Shown here in pieces: positions 43,950-55,163 of a DNA stretch of 64,000 nucleotides. The position numbers and the translations under genes are program-made. Position 1 is the stretch's first letter, and each line of letters starts with the position of its first letter. The notes under the pieces were generated by a model that worked only from the letters and a program-made list of their open reading frames with translations, did no database searches and was not told the DNA's origin. The stretch is from Trichosphaerium sp. ATCC 40318. Its lineage: Eukaryota; Discosea; Flabellinia; Trichosidae. Location: positions 62,001-126,000 of the forward strand of contig JALMLS010000310.1 in assembly GCA_038496445.1 (NCBI GenBank), written 5' to 3'.

Positions 43950-46900
43950 AAAACTTACTCCTGCTAACAACTTCTTGTAGTTGATTAATTTGTATGAAGA
44001 TTGAAAATACCATACGAAGGGCATCTAAGGTAAGAGTAAGAAAATAATACAATACTGTGAGGACCCGAGAAGTAGTCAATTCTTTTAGATTTTTTTCAAC
44101 AAAAATAAAATTTTATGTAAACGTACATGTTTAATACTTTCTCAAACCTCTGATCAAGACGATCCAAATCCATACTTTGCTGCTCAAGGCAGTTCCTCAA
44201 AATTTCATCTGCTGGCATTTTATTGAATAACTTATGCTAAAAAAACAGGTAAGAAGGTAAATTAAAAAGTTGTTGATTTGTTAACAAACTAATCGACTTT
44301 TACTAACCCTCAATAAACTTGTTGCTGGTGGCCTAGAACTTGGTTGTTTTTTTAGTGCCGTTTGTATAAAATTACGCAAACTAGACGACCACTGTGTTCC
44401 CCTTTTAGAAGTTTAGTAAAGACGAAACAAAAACCACAAACAAACCTTAGATTTGGTGCTGGGTTCTTTGATATTTGGAACAAAGCAGCCATAGGTGTCA
44501 TATCATGGTAAGGTGGTTTTCGTTCTGCGATTTCTAACATTGTTTCGGTTACAAAAAAAAACGTCCAGTAAAGTAAGACTACTTACCAATTGCTGTGATA
44601 CCCAAACTCCAAATATCGCAACTGTGGTTATGACCAGTGCCTTGAAAAATCTCTGGAGCCATCCTTTAATAAATAAATGAGAAATCATTGTAGAATAATA
44701 CCAATAAACGCAAACAAAAAAAAAAGCAGAGAGGCAAAACATTTATTAGAATCATACGTACCAGTATGGTGATCCAATTGTTGTAGTACGCAGCTCATCA
44801 AACGATGTAACTTGAGCTGATATTCCAAAATCGCCTGTTGGAGCAAAAAAGTTAGTACGTACTGAAAAATAAAATAACGTACTTAATTTGCACTTTCCAT
44901 CAGTGCCAAGAAGGATATTTTGAGCTATGCGATCAATTAGAATACCAAGCAAGGATACCCACTGAATGGTAAATACTACGTACACTTTATGTCTCTGTGT
45001 ATAATATTGACTGAATGCAAGTACGCAATAGCATGCGTAATCTTATGTAAAATAATGCGAACTTGATCTTCGGTAAAGTCTACAAAACGGTTAACAAAGT
45101 TGTATGACCTGTCTAAGCAAAAAAAATACGTACCAACAGGCATTTTATCGAGAATCATTGTGAGACTACCACAGTCAAAGTATTCCATTACCAACTACAT
45201 TATAATAAGATCAAACAAGTTCAAGGCGTGACAATGGCTGTGTACCCAATGGTAGTCGTAGTAGTAATAAGTAGCATAGTATTTTGATGTATATAACGTA
45301 TTGAGTTGTGTTAGGAACTTAATTTCCTTCTCAATTAGAACTTGTGCGTCATCTGTATTACCAGGCATTGTAAGCAACTTAACAGCTACTATTGAGCCTG
45401 TTTCTTTATTCTTGGCACGAAATACGAGTGATGTAGACCTATAAATGAAAACTCATTAAATAAAATACGTGCGCAGGTAGTGACATTAAATTAAGCGTAC
45501 CCTTTGCCAATAATATTTGTAAGCTCAAAATCATCCTGTATATTGCCTTGTATGTACATATCGTCATGTGTTTGTGTTTTCTTTAATAGAATGTTTTCTG
45601 TTTTTAAATCTTTCATTTGATTTTCAAGAGCTGCTAGCTTTCTCTATAATACCATTAAACGAATAACCGTTGTTTCACGCCATAAAAATTATCGTAACAC
45701 GTACTGCTAGTTCAGCAACTTGATCCTAACCCAAAATGAGCAACAAAGTCTTTCAAAAAAAAAGATAATGCGTACGTCTTTATCTGTTTGTGGAGCCGGA
45801 CGGAAAGATGAGCTACTAGATGCCTCATACTCTAATGCTGGAACAGAAGAGTTTCTACGTGTCACCCTACTACGTTCGGTGCTTATTCTACTATCTTGAC
45901 TACGTCTGGTATCTTGACTACGCCTAGTCTCTAAACTAGCTATAAAGTAAAACAACTTAGCAAAAAAATAAATAGTAAGCTCAGGTACCCCAACCAGAAG
46001 CTGAATTTGCCAATGTTATACTAAAAGAAACATCCACTGACGTTTGCTCTATAACACGGACTGTGACGTTGACCTACACAACCATTGAACAGATATTTTA
46101 CAAAAAAAACCACTCATGCTTATCTAAACGTACCATAATTCCACGTTTGTTCTTCATACGCGTTTCGATCACTTGAGCGCCCATTTTGACCTGAGCTACA
46201 AATTTATTCAACGTTTTCATTTCAGGGTCAAGAAACGATAATAATTTTTTGCCAATCATTCTACTACGTTTGTATCTATTATACTAACATTAGAGACATC
46301 TCTACAAATAGATCTATAAACCTCAAAGAAGCACAGCACCTCAATTACGTCCAGAAAAAACTTTCCAAAAATAACCTTTTCAAAACTGACCAAAAACTGA
46401 CCAAAGCGTACCCAAGAGCATCAATTGGTCCAGATACTGCATCAATTTTTGTAGTGGTAATATTACAAGAAACGAATATGCTATCATCAGATGCTGATGC
46501 GCTAAGTGCTTCGGAGTAAGAAAAAAGAAAAATAAAGTAAAAAAGTTACTACGCGTCATCTCCTTTACCTTTGTGTATCTGTGTGTTCCACTGATGATGT
46601 ACCAGGTGATCGTGATGATAGAGAGCGCACATTCTCCTTTAGAAATCGATTAATCGCTTTTTCTTTATTGTTTTTTGACAATAAACGCTTACCGTGGCGG
46701 TACTAGCTGCTATGCCTGAGAGAGGGAAATACGTGAGAGCCGACAGCCATACTTCCAGTTCTGATAATATTAGACAAAAACGAAATCATTTTCTTGAAAC
46801 GCTCACATGCGTACGTTTTCTAGATGCCACAGCGAATATAAACGGTGTTGTTTTCTTCTTTTTTGAATGTTTGTCGATCTAATGTAATAAACATGAGAAA

Positions 46901-47075
46901 ACTGCTGAACTCCATGTAGAGCAATAACATACCAACTCAAAGCAGTATTTACGTTTAACAGTTGCTGTTTCTCGAATAACATGCAAACGCAAATTTTTTG
47001 TTCTTTTTTTACCCTGAACAAAGTCCTGTACGCTGTTAATGAACAATAACAACGTAGTTGAAGTAACCAACCTTT
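43950..47075 (-). CDS. STE20-type protein kinase with N-terminal PH and PAS domains
   Basis: Intron-rich gene. Spliced N-terminal exons give LRLHVIRETATVKRKYCFEL, PFIFAVASRKQ and LEVWLSALTYFP, the second half of a PH domain with its invariant Trp. Then DDSIFVSCNITTTKIDAVSG, IGKKLLSFLDPEMKTLNKFV and VNVTVRVIEQTSVDVSFSIT form a PAS-like domain. A Ser/Arg-rich segment (RRSQDTRRSQDSRISTERSR) and a coiled coil (RKLAALENQMKDLKTENILL) lead to the kinase: Gly loop IGKGSTSLVFRA, VAVKLL, hinge VMEYFDCGSL, catalytic IIHRDIKC, DFGISAQV, IGSPYWMAPEIF and ERKPPYHDMTPMAALF. The subdomain order and GSPYWMAPE are STE20/MST-like. A C-terminal helix (LEQQSMDLDRLDQRFEKVL) follows. The first and last exons are not fixed. 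Confidence 0.83.
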
Positions 47076-47129
47076 TCACTGTCTGCATAACTGAAAACTC
47101 CACCACTCGCTCTACAATACTTAGGTACC

Positions 47130-47159
47130 CACCTTAGGCCTCTCTGGCGCTCTAAGGTG
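47130..47159. repeat. Short inverted repeat in GC-rich patch
   Basis: CACCTTAG at 47130-47137 pairs with CTAAGGTG at 47152-47159, an 8-bp stem with a 14-base loop in a patch of higher GC than its surroundings, upstream of the kinase gene. Could be part of a structured RNA or chance. Confidence 0.3.
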
Positions 47160-47952
47160 CCCTCAGCCCGCTATTATCTGTTAATAATAAACTATGTTCG
47201 GAGTACGTTATCATACTGTATTTCTCTGCGCCATTAGCAGTAACCACAAGAAACAAAAGATTCAGCGACCAAACACGACGACTCGTGTAGCAATAAAATC
47301 ACCAGAATGATGCTGTAGCTGTTTTTAAGTTTAAACCGAACATCGCTATTTGTTGTGAGTAGCCTTGGGAGGATTATTTTTGTGTTTTGGTGTTCATCCA
47401 GTGGTGTGGTTCATAGTTTTTAGCTCAAGTTATCCCTCAACGCCGTTTGGCGTAAAAATAGGCTTGCAAAGATTTCTAGTAAACAAACCCTAAATTACGC
47501 AACGCTGAGTAGTGCTAAAGATATCACTAGAAACTTGACGTTTAAGAACACATTATAAATTGGTGCTTCGAAAATCATACTGTTAGTACGCTACCGATAT
47601 CGGCAGCCGCGTTTATAACTACATCAGAGTATTCGCAGCTCTATAAACTATTTTTTCCGTGTATGTTGACATAATTACTGCGTAGTGGACTTTAAGAATA
47701 CCAAGCGTCGCGTTGCAAGGCAGTGTGCCGAAGAGTATTAAAAAGGTGAACAAGTAGAATCTCCGGTTTCCCGAACAGTTACATAGAAAACGACTTAATT
47801 TAAAATTAGATCATCTTCAACCTTAGCGCAGCGTAAACACTCGATAAATAACCAAAAATATGACGAATCTAAATTTGCTGTTTAGTTATGAAAAACAGTG
47901 TAATTTCTGCTTCTTAGCTAAATCTTATAAGCATTAAACACTAAACAACAAC
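47160..47952. other. Intergenic region between divergent genes
   Basis: About 800 bases without convincing open frames, between the start of the kinase gene on the minus strand and a small plus-strand gene. Contains promoter sequence for both. No RNA gene recognised. Confidence 0.45.
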
Positions 47953-48242
47953 ATGGTAAGCACCTCTCCTGACGTCCTTGTAATTTAATTGCTCACACGT
48001 CTTTGTAGAACGGAGAAGTATTTGTACAAGTCGGTATCGTAAAGAAAGGCAGAGTTCTTACCTCTAACGCTGACTATGATAACCTCAAGTACTACTACAA
48101 GCCAATGACCCCAACTTCAGGCGAAGCGGTAGAAATTCTTGACGTAGAAGACTACGAGCATAAGATTATTCGTATCGATGGCTTGCGTTTCGGTAACGAA
48201 GTCTTTGGCTGCAGCGTAACTGTCGCTTCAGATGGTAGCTAA
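47953..48242 (+). CDS. Small protein with intron straight after the start codon
   Basis: The ATG at 47953 is followed directly by a GTAAGC intron (47956-48008). The second exon, NGEVFVQVGIVKKGRVLTSN, continues ADYDNLKYYYKPMTPTSGEA, VEILDVEDYEHKIIRIDGLR and ends FGCSVTVASDGS. About 79 residues, probably a small all-beta domain with alternating hydrophobic strands; no signal peptide. Third positions are C/T-rich with preferred codons such as ggt, gtc and atc more often than in neighbours, which suggests high expression. No family recognised. Confidence 0.6.
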
Positions 48243-48676
48243 ACAACCGGCTATTCCTCCTTGTAACTAACATCGTTGTTAACGATACTTGTACAAACCC
48301 AGCATTGTAATAAAGGCACTATTATCGCTAAACAAAAGACACGTCGTTTCATTTTTGCTTCTTTTTTTAGTAACCGAATAGGCCGAAACTACAAAAACGA
48401 ATAGAAAGAAATTCTACTTTCACCGTGTAGCCTTTGTTGTTATTTTTTGCAATTGCACTGAAGTAATGAACCGTCGTGCACCAAAAATCTTCGATTTTGT
48501 CTCTTTTAGTACTTGCGCAACCCGAAAATTACAAACAGAGTATATCACTTGGTCTGGAAACACGGTAATAACCGGTTCAGTCTATTCAAGCGCAAAAAGT
48601 CTCGAAATAATGTTCAAAACCTGACCTTCTTTTGTTCGGTAATTACGTTGTTATGACGTAAAAGTTCTGTTTATTA

Positions 48677-49180
48677 CTACTTAGAAGAGTTTACAGCGCT
48701 TTGCGTAATATAAATGCATTTTAGAGAAATTATGAGCCTTCCTTCGTCTACGAGCGTATAGCGAACATTCCACGTTTGAGGGAACGCTGGTAAGACTTGA
48801 AGAAGAGTTGCACCACCGTATGCTTTTTTAGAGAGAAAAGTAGGGTAACCGGTTCCGTTGAGCGCCTGTATATCAGCGTCCATGAACAAATGACCTGCTC
48901 TTCGGCTGTGTGTTTTGCTATCGGCGAAAATGATATTATTGTTCTCCGTAAGTTTCCTCATAGTAATAGCAGCGCCATCAGTTGTGTTGTCGATAAAAGT
49001 AACGTAGTCTCCTCGTTTTACTCCGTTTTTCTGTAGTACGTCGAGGTAATTTCCAGTAGATAGCTTATCTACGTTGCAATTGCAAGGTACATCTAAAGGA
49101 CTCTCATCATTTGTTTTTGTACTTGCAAATGCTACTGCGAACAGTACGCAAAGTGCAGCTAGGGTAGCGAGGTATTGCAT
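48677..49180 (-). CDS. Small secreted protein, unknown family
   Basis: I take the ATG at 49180, because the longer frame begins at a non-ATG codon. The product starts with a good signal peptide (MQYLATLAALCVLFAVAFAS) and continues DVPCNCNVDKLSTGNYLDVL, GVKRGDYVTFIDNTTDGAAI, FADSKTHSRRAGHLFMDADI and QVLPAFPQTWNVRYTLVDEG. About 167 residues, single exon as read. Two Cys sit near the mature N-terminus (CNC) and two potential N-glycosylation sites are present. The part after VRYTLVDEGRL loses character, so a last intron is possible. No named domain recognised. Confidence 0.55.
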   Translation of the reverse strand: MQYLATLAALCVLFAVAFASTKTNDESPLDVPCNCNVDKLSTGNYLDVLQKNGVKRGDYVTFIDNTTDGAAITMRKLTENNNIIFADSKTHSRRAGHLFMDADIQALNGTGYPTFLSKKAYGGATLLQVLPAFPQTWNVRYTLVDEGRLIISLKCIYITQSAVNSSK

Positions 49181-49432
49181 TGAAGATGGCAAAGTGTTGA
49201 CTGTGCGTATAATTCTCAAAATGGAAATATAACGAGTTAGTACACATAAAAAACAAGTTACACTTAATCAATCATCCAGACGCTACTACAGCGGGGTAAA
49301 GCCGTTTTTTCACTTAAATACCTCAGCAACGTATCATTTTCCGTTTTAGTACTCGGACTAGTCGCGCACTGCGTAGGTTAAAACAACCGCACAACAATGA
49401 AGCGCAATGCGTTTAATTTTTATTGAAAAATC

Positions 49433-51231
49433 TCAAATCCACGCTTTGTTGTATACCCAGTTTTCTATCATTACCTTACTTGATTGTGGTTGATCCATTG
49501 GACTTAAACAAACAGTATTTAGATGATCACGTGACGCAAGATTCAAAACAGAAAAGATATTTAATTTTTGTTCAACGGCGTACCATAAGTGACCAGCACC
49601 TGCAACCATGACCAAAGTAAGAGTGTCAGCTTTAGTTAAATACAACCTAGATGTTCCAACTGATATTGGGCGACTTACAGCTCTAGACGTTTCTGTAAGG
49701 GATGTGTAAGGGAACAAATGAATATTTGTGTACTTTTGGAATGCGTCTGAACTTCTCCATTTTACTGATATTGCTACTTGTCTTGTGCTTTGGTACCCCA
49801 AGAAAGGATCGAATTGACCAGCATATAGAAGTACTTCAGTAAACGAGAAGTGGTTAGCTTATTTTGTAGAGTTGTTTAAAGGGTTTTACCTTTGTAGTTG
49901 TTAAAAAGATCAGGTAGGAATGGCATCATCCCTTGTGGTTGTGCTTCGAACATAGAAGCTTCAAATTCAGTATTGCTAATCTACGAATAATTTAGAGTCT
50001 CAAAGCAACACTTAGGGTAGTAATAAAGCTTTGGACAACCTTGTACGTAATATTCGAAGGGACACCAAGTGCTTCCTTAATATGCGGTTGGTTTAGATAC
50101 GATTCTGCGGCACTGTAGTCGTATTCTTCGTAAGTACGCATATCATAGATATTTGGGAATCCACTTGATGCTAGTACAGAACCAAATGTTTCTCCTGAAG
50201 ATGTACTTTTAGTTCACAGTTTTCACTAAACAATTAAATTGCATACCTATAAACACCATTGCTTCGTAATAGTTCCCAGCCTGTATACTATCCCTGGCAT
50301 CATTAGCGGCATCCAATGACTCTTTAAATCCGTTTTCATCTACTAGTCCCAAGGAATAGTCGAAATCTGCAGAGCTTCTAACTTGTATTTGTGGTTCTAT
50401 CCACCCATTTCCAATCGATAATCCAACGAGGTTAATCTTTAGTGAAACATCCGGATTTTGATTTGCCAAGAAGATTTTATGCGCTAGTAACGGCACATAA
50501 TGACCTCAAACCATGTTAAGGCGCATAGGTAATAAGTACATACATACCACCAAATGATTCTCCTGTAATGTAAAAGTCGTTTTTTTGCAAAGATGGATAT
50601 TTTTCAAACCACATTGTCAATGCGCTGTAGAGTTGGTCGGCTACCACAGTTTAGCTATACTACTCATATATTTTCACAAGTACCTTGTTCCGGATTTGTA
50701 GTAACTAATTTTCCAGCAGTGTGACTGTATCCGACTCCGGCAGGTTGATCAACAAACAGCATATTAAAATGTTCATTCCAAGTATATTCACGTTTGGACA
50801 GAGACATATCAGGCTGTACTTGATATGGTCCAAGCTTAATAGCAATTAGCAAAGTTTTTTAACGGCAAACATCCAAGATACACAGAGAAACTATTGAGGT
50901 AAAATCACGTGTGGACCGTTATTTTGTGACGGCAAATTTTCAAGAACGTTTTTCTGAACTTGGCAAGGTTTACCTCGTAAAAGAAGCCAATAAAATCGCT
51001 TGCTCCTGGCCCACCGTTTAACCAGAGAAGTAATGGCGCTGATACATTGCCATCTTGAGCAGGACAGTACCAATAAAATCTGTACAGTTGTTATTACGTT
51101 ATCGCTGGTATTAAAACGCACATGCTTGTGTCTGTTTCTGGAATAATAGGTAAATATCCTGTATCACAATTAGGAAGTGGCGAAGCCATACATACAGTCA
51201 GTGATGATATAAATAAAATGACCAGCAACAT
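49433..51231 (-). CDS. Serine carboxypeptidase (peptidase family S10)
   Basis: Lysosomal or secreted acid carboxypeptidase. Signal peptide MLLVILFISSLTVCMASPLP at 51231, then about nine exons. PLLLWLNGGPGASDF forms the oxyanion region; YTWNEHFNMLFVDQPAGVGY is strongly conserved; FYITGESFGG carries the catalytic Ser; KINLVGLSIGNGWIEPQIQV follows. The catalytic Asp is in VLLYAGQFDPFLGYQST and the catalytic His in VMVAGAGHL, joined through a GTACGC intron to PMDQPQSSKVMIENWVYNK. So all three catalytic residues are present. Ends AWI with a TGA and a downstream AATAAA. Length, about 450 residues, fits the family. Confidence 0.9.
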
Positions 51232-51573
51232 TTCTACTGCAGGTTGGCAATGAAGAAAAAAAAAAGAGAGTAAAGTCAATGACAGTTGTGGCTCTTAGCA
51301 AACATTGAATGTACGTCATTGTTGCATTACAAAGCTATAAACAGTGGTGTAGCATAACGTTTGGAGTTCTTATAAGAAGGACAATTCATACTGCCATTCT
51401 TGAGTGTTACGACAACTTTTATTGTATGAGCCAAAGAATAAATACATACACAAGAGCTAATCTTACAACTTTCGCAAAAAAACTAAACTTAACCATGTCT
51501 CTGAGAGATTGAGTCAACGCAAGTTCTTAGTCTACATTCATTGCGCAAACGATTACCAAATCAATTAGCTAAA

Positions 51574-52304
51574 ATGAACTTTACTGTACCAATAACAGAC
51601 GTTTCTCAGTATTTTGGTTCCCCGGAAGAAATGGTAACTATCGCAGTAGAAGATAAGAAGCTTTACGCTCATGGGCTAGTGCTGTCAATGCATAGCCCTG
51701 TCTTTGAAGCAATGCTGAAACAACCTATGAAAGAGGGTAAAACAAGAGTTATCACCCTTGAGGTACAGCACAGACGCCTAAAACGTGTTTGTGGTAATTC
51801 CGCTGTTAGGGCAAGACGTACAAGGATGTTTATAACCTACTGTCCCATATGTACGACCCACAGCCAATACCGGAGGAAAACTTGGTCCGATTATTGGAGC
51901 TTGGAAAGGAGTATCTGATGGAACGTCTTATTCAGAAGTGTGTCAAAGAAATTAAGAGTCTTCCTTGTAACTCGGGTATGTAGTTGTGAAAACTGTGTTG
52001 TATAATAAAATGAGTAGAACGATTTGTGGCAATTGATAAATGTGGTGAAAAATACCGGCATGTTGTATCAACTAAGTTCATACCTTGGGCAATTAATAAC
52101 TATGGGTGCCTATCAGATATTTTACATTTGTTAACTGAACAAACCACTTCGGAACTTGCACTGAAAACAAAATTGTGTATTGCTCACTTCAATTCGGAGG
52201 TTGCTCGCCTACAGCCTGTACTAGAAGCAATAAGTAGATTAGAATCGAGCAAATCCATTGTTGCTCATGAAACAAGAACCACTCTACAATTGGTCTTGGT
52301 GTGA
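51574..52304 (+). CDS. BTB/POZ-domain protein
   Basis: I take the ATG at 51574 (MNFTVPITDVSQYFGSPEEM) since the longer frame begins with TTG. The BTB fold shows as VTIAVEDKKLYAHGLVLSMH then SPVFEAMLKQPMKEGKTRVI, joined through a GTACAG intron to GKTYKDVYNLLSHMYDPQPI and LVRLLELGKEYLMERLIQKC. A second intron (GTATGT near 51975) leads to a BACK-like helical part (KFIPWAINNYGCLSDILHLL) and a coiled stretch. About 190-200 residues; no Kelch or MATH domain seen. Such proteins can be cullin-3 adaptors; here that is inferred. The 3' end may have one more small exon. Confidence 0.78.
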
Positions 52305-52687
52305 CACCAGCCTTCTTCAATGAGTTTAACATACTCTTTCGCTCTAATGTACAAGAAATTGCTGAGGAGTTATCTTTAGAATTAACATGTATGTAGCATT
52401 CCCAACAAATAGCACAACTTTCAGACCTTATTGACACCTAAATTTACCTCGTAAGTCACATTACTTGCAAGTATTTAACAGTGAAAGATAAAATATGCTA
52501 CTCTCATCTGAGAATTATTTCTTGTCTAATACTACAAGCAATACCTTCCTAGGTTCTTTTAACCTTGTTTACGAATACGTAATCTATATTAATGTGATAT
52601 ATTTAAATAAACAACTAGTGAGTAACTTATCAACGACCTTGTGATTGGTAAAATAACAAAAAAATTTATCCTCTCAAATTTGTGTCA
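52305..52687. other. Intergenic spacer between convergent genes
   Basis: Short 3' flanks of the BTB gene and of the MORN gene on the other strand; nothing else recognised. Confidence 0.45.
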
Positions 52688-54145
52688 CTAAGTATTCCTT
52701 GTCTGTAATTGACCATCTGGTGCCCATTCCTCGAATTCACCATGTTTTTTGTCATTGATGTAAACACCAACTGAGCGAACTTGACCATTCTTGTACCACT
52801 CTTTGTGCTCGCCGTTCTTCTGACCAGCAACATACATAGATTGTAGCTTCAGATTACCATTACTAAACCAAATACGTTGAACTCCTTCTCTTGCACCATT
52901 CTCATAATAGCATTGTTCCCATAGCTTGCCATTATCATACCACTTATTGTATTCTCCTTCAAGTTTATCATAGATATAGTAGCAATGTTCTTCAAGTTGA
53001 CCATTTTCATACCAGTCTTTACTTTCGCCAGTAATACTTCCATTATCAAACATACATTGTAAGCTCAATTTTCCGTTCTCGTGCCACGCCTTAAACTCAC
53101 CATTTTTATCACCATCAATAAGCATAGCTTGTAACTTCATTTGTCCATTCTCGTACCACTCCTCATGTTTGCCATGTCGCTTGCCATCAACATACAAAGA
53201 TCGCATATGGAGGACTCCATTTTCATGCCATTCACTGTACACACCATGCCTCTCGCCTTTTACAAATGTATCTTGAAACCTTAATCGTCCATTAAAAAAC
53301 CATTCTCTGTGCTCACCTTCCTTTTTACCACGAACAAACATACCTTGGGAACACCGTTGTCCATTGGTACACCACACTTTGCATTCACCATGCCTTTTAC
53401 CATCAACCCACATAGTATGGTCCCTGAGAGTTCCATCTTCATACCAAGACTTGCACTCGCCATTCTTTTCGCCATTGACGAACACAGCAGTTTCTTTAAG
53501 TTGACCATGCGTGTACCAAACCTTACACTCGCCATCTTTTTTATCATCAACAAAATGACTTTGTTCAACAACTTGTCCGCTATCACACCAAAGCTTGAGA
53601 TCGCCGTTCCGTTTACCCTTAACATACATACTTTCCCCCATTATTTGCCCACTCCTGAACCATGCCTGTTGTAACCCATCATGCTCATTATCTACCCATT
53701 TACAAAGCACTTCAATTTGTCCATTATCATACCACCTTTTTTCGGTTCCTTGTCTTTTGCAATTAACAACCTTTAATTCAGACTTCAGTTCTCCATTTTC
53801 ATACCATACCTTCTGCATACCGTTGGGTTTATCATCGATAAACGTAGCTTTTGTCTTGACTTCTCCAGTCTCGTACCACTCCGTTGCCTCACCGTGTCTC
53901 TTTCCATCAACCATCGTTAATCTATGATGTTTCTTCCCAGAACGGTACCAATATATCCAACTACCATTCCTTTCAAGTGAGGTATTGTAGCGAGTGTTGA
54001 TTGCGGCCTGTTTTGAGAGACGAGGGAATTTTTTATAAATTTCAGCGGCAAAAGTACATAAATAACGCTGGATATCGCGAGGAATATCTAATATAGTACA
54101 CCGGGTTGTGATAGTAGGGTTATAAGGCCCAAGCTTTGCTGACAT
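52688..54145 (-). CDS. F-box-like plus MORN/YwqK-repeat protein, intronless, second long copy
   Basis: Single exon of 485 residues, ATG at 54145. TILDIPRDIQRYLCTFAAEI matches the F-box-like start of the gene at 15409, and SKQAAINTRYNTSLERNGSW the shared linker. About seventeen 23-24-residue units follow, such as EATEWYETGEVKTKATFIDD, EHKEWYKNGQVRSVGVYIND and GKHEEWYENGQMKLQAMLID. Units are more divergent from each other than in the 15409 gene, so this copy has not been homogenised recently. Ends FEEWAPDGQLQTRNT. Same unknown role; if the F-box is real, it would be an SCF adaptor. Confidence 0.82.
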   Translation of the reverse strand: MSAKLGPYNPTITTRCTILDIPRDIQRYLCTFAAEIYKKFPRLSKQAAINTRYNTSLERNGSWIYWYRSGKKHHRLTMVDGKRHGEATEWYETGEVKTKATFIDDKPNGMQKVWYENGELKSELKVVNCKRQGTEKRWYDNGQIEVLCKWVDNEHDGLQQAWFRSGQIMGESMYVKGKRNGDLKLWCDSGQVVEQSHFVDDKKDGECKVWYTHGQLKETAVFVNGEKNGECKSWYEDGTLRDHTMWVDGKRHGECKVWCTNGQRCSQGMFVRGKKEGEHREWFFNGRLRFQDTFVKGERHGVYSEWHENGVLHMRSLYVDGKRHGKHEEWYENGQMKLQAMLIDGDKNGEFKAWHENGKLSLQCMFDNGSITGESKDWYENGQLEEHCYYIYDKLEGEYNKWYDNGKLWEQCYYENGAREGVQRIWFSNGNLKLQSMYVAGQKNGEHKEWYKNGQVRSVGVYINDKKHGEFEEWAPDGQLQTRNT

Positions 54146-54454
54146 TTGGAAACACGTGTTATTTCTGTACTAATAACGTTTGTTGAGTTCGAAAGTAACG
54201 AGAACGCTTTCAATTCAAGCACTACTGTCGAACAACGTTCGAATAGCAATTGAAGGACTTTCAGTAAGGATAGGTTGAACAATGGAATTTTATACATATA
54301 AAATATTGTTATTGGTTTTATGAACTACAATACGGTTCTTTTGCCTGCTTGCGGTGTGTTTAGTTGGTCAGATAGTCGATTTCAGTTAGCCTTTCGAATT
54401 TCCTTGATTTTTTCCTTTTTTGAATTTGCACACGCACAAACCTAACGCAAGACC

Positions 54455-54925
54455 ATGCCTACAAACAAAGGTAAGCCGAAAAAAATATCAAATGTGGTTC
54501 GGGGACATACAACAACAAATACTGCCCAAATAATAGGTATGATAGTACATATGAACCCTATAACAGCAAGTGCTTTCGAAACACCAATTTGGAACGAATC
54601 CTGTGTATTAGATTCTCCTAAAGATTATTATGTTTTTTTTTGATTCTCAGTATTTTCTTGCATCAACAAAAAGAAAGTAACAGATAAAGTACCGGCTGAT
54701 GCCAAAGTAGCTGTCCGGACATTAATGAGAGATAAAATCCACAATAGTGTTAATGATACTGTTTCAGAGTACATAGAAATTTTATCCTTCCAAGCTCTGC
54801 GAAAAAAACTGTTACATAATCTAAAAGAAAAGAAAAATCAAAGCTCTTTATGTTGCTATCAGAATTGCAAAAGTGTACCTGCATATGAGGTGCACAACCA
54901 TCATAATATACAAGAAAAAGGATAA
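54455..54925 (+). CDS. Small basic protein, unknown
   Basis: ATG at 54455 gives MPTNKGKPKKISNVVRGHTT and a GTATGA donor near 54535. The next exon from about 54650 reads INKKKVTDKVPADAKVAVRT, LMRDKIHNSVNDTVSEYIEI and LSFQALRKKLLHNLKEKKNQ. The join is in phase. The helix around VRTLMRDKIHNSVNDTVSEY is amphipathic, a little like a histone-fold or coiled segment, but I cannot assign it. A further basic exon (KKDKLAALKKESVMNAKSAI) lies at 54915-55030 and may replace the end as read. Confidence 0.4.
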
Positions 54926-55163
54926 GCTTGCAGCTCTTAAAAAGGAGTCCGTGATGAATGCAAAAAGTGCTATAAGTATAAACCGTCTGCTCATCAACAA
55001 ACATTCCCACCTATTTTACCATTACTATTAAAATTGTATTTCATTTGCATACCACCACATCGATTTTACGTATGGATATTGAAGAATCTTAAGAACGGCA
55101 ACTTGTCTCATCGAAGGCATAGATTTGTTCATGAGACTAACAACAAATTAATTCAAAGCAAAA

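Noticed and set aside
53281-53927. Repeat-like frames on both strands inside the MORN gene
   Set aside because: Alternative frames of the tandem repeat in the 52688-54145 gene.
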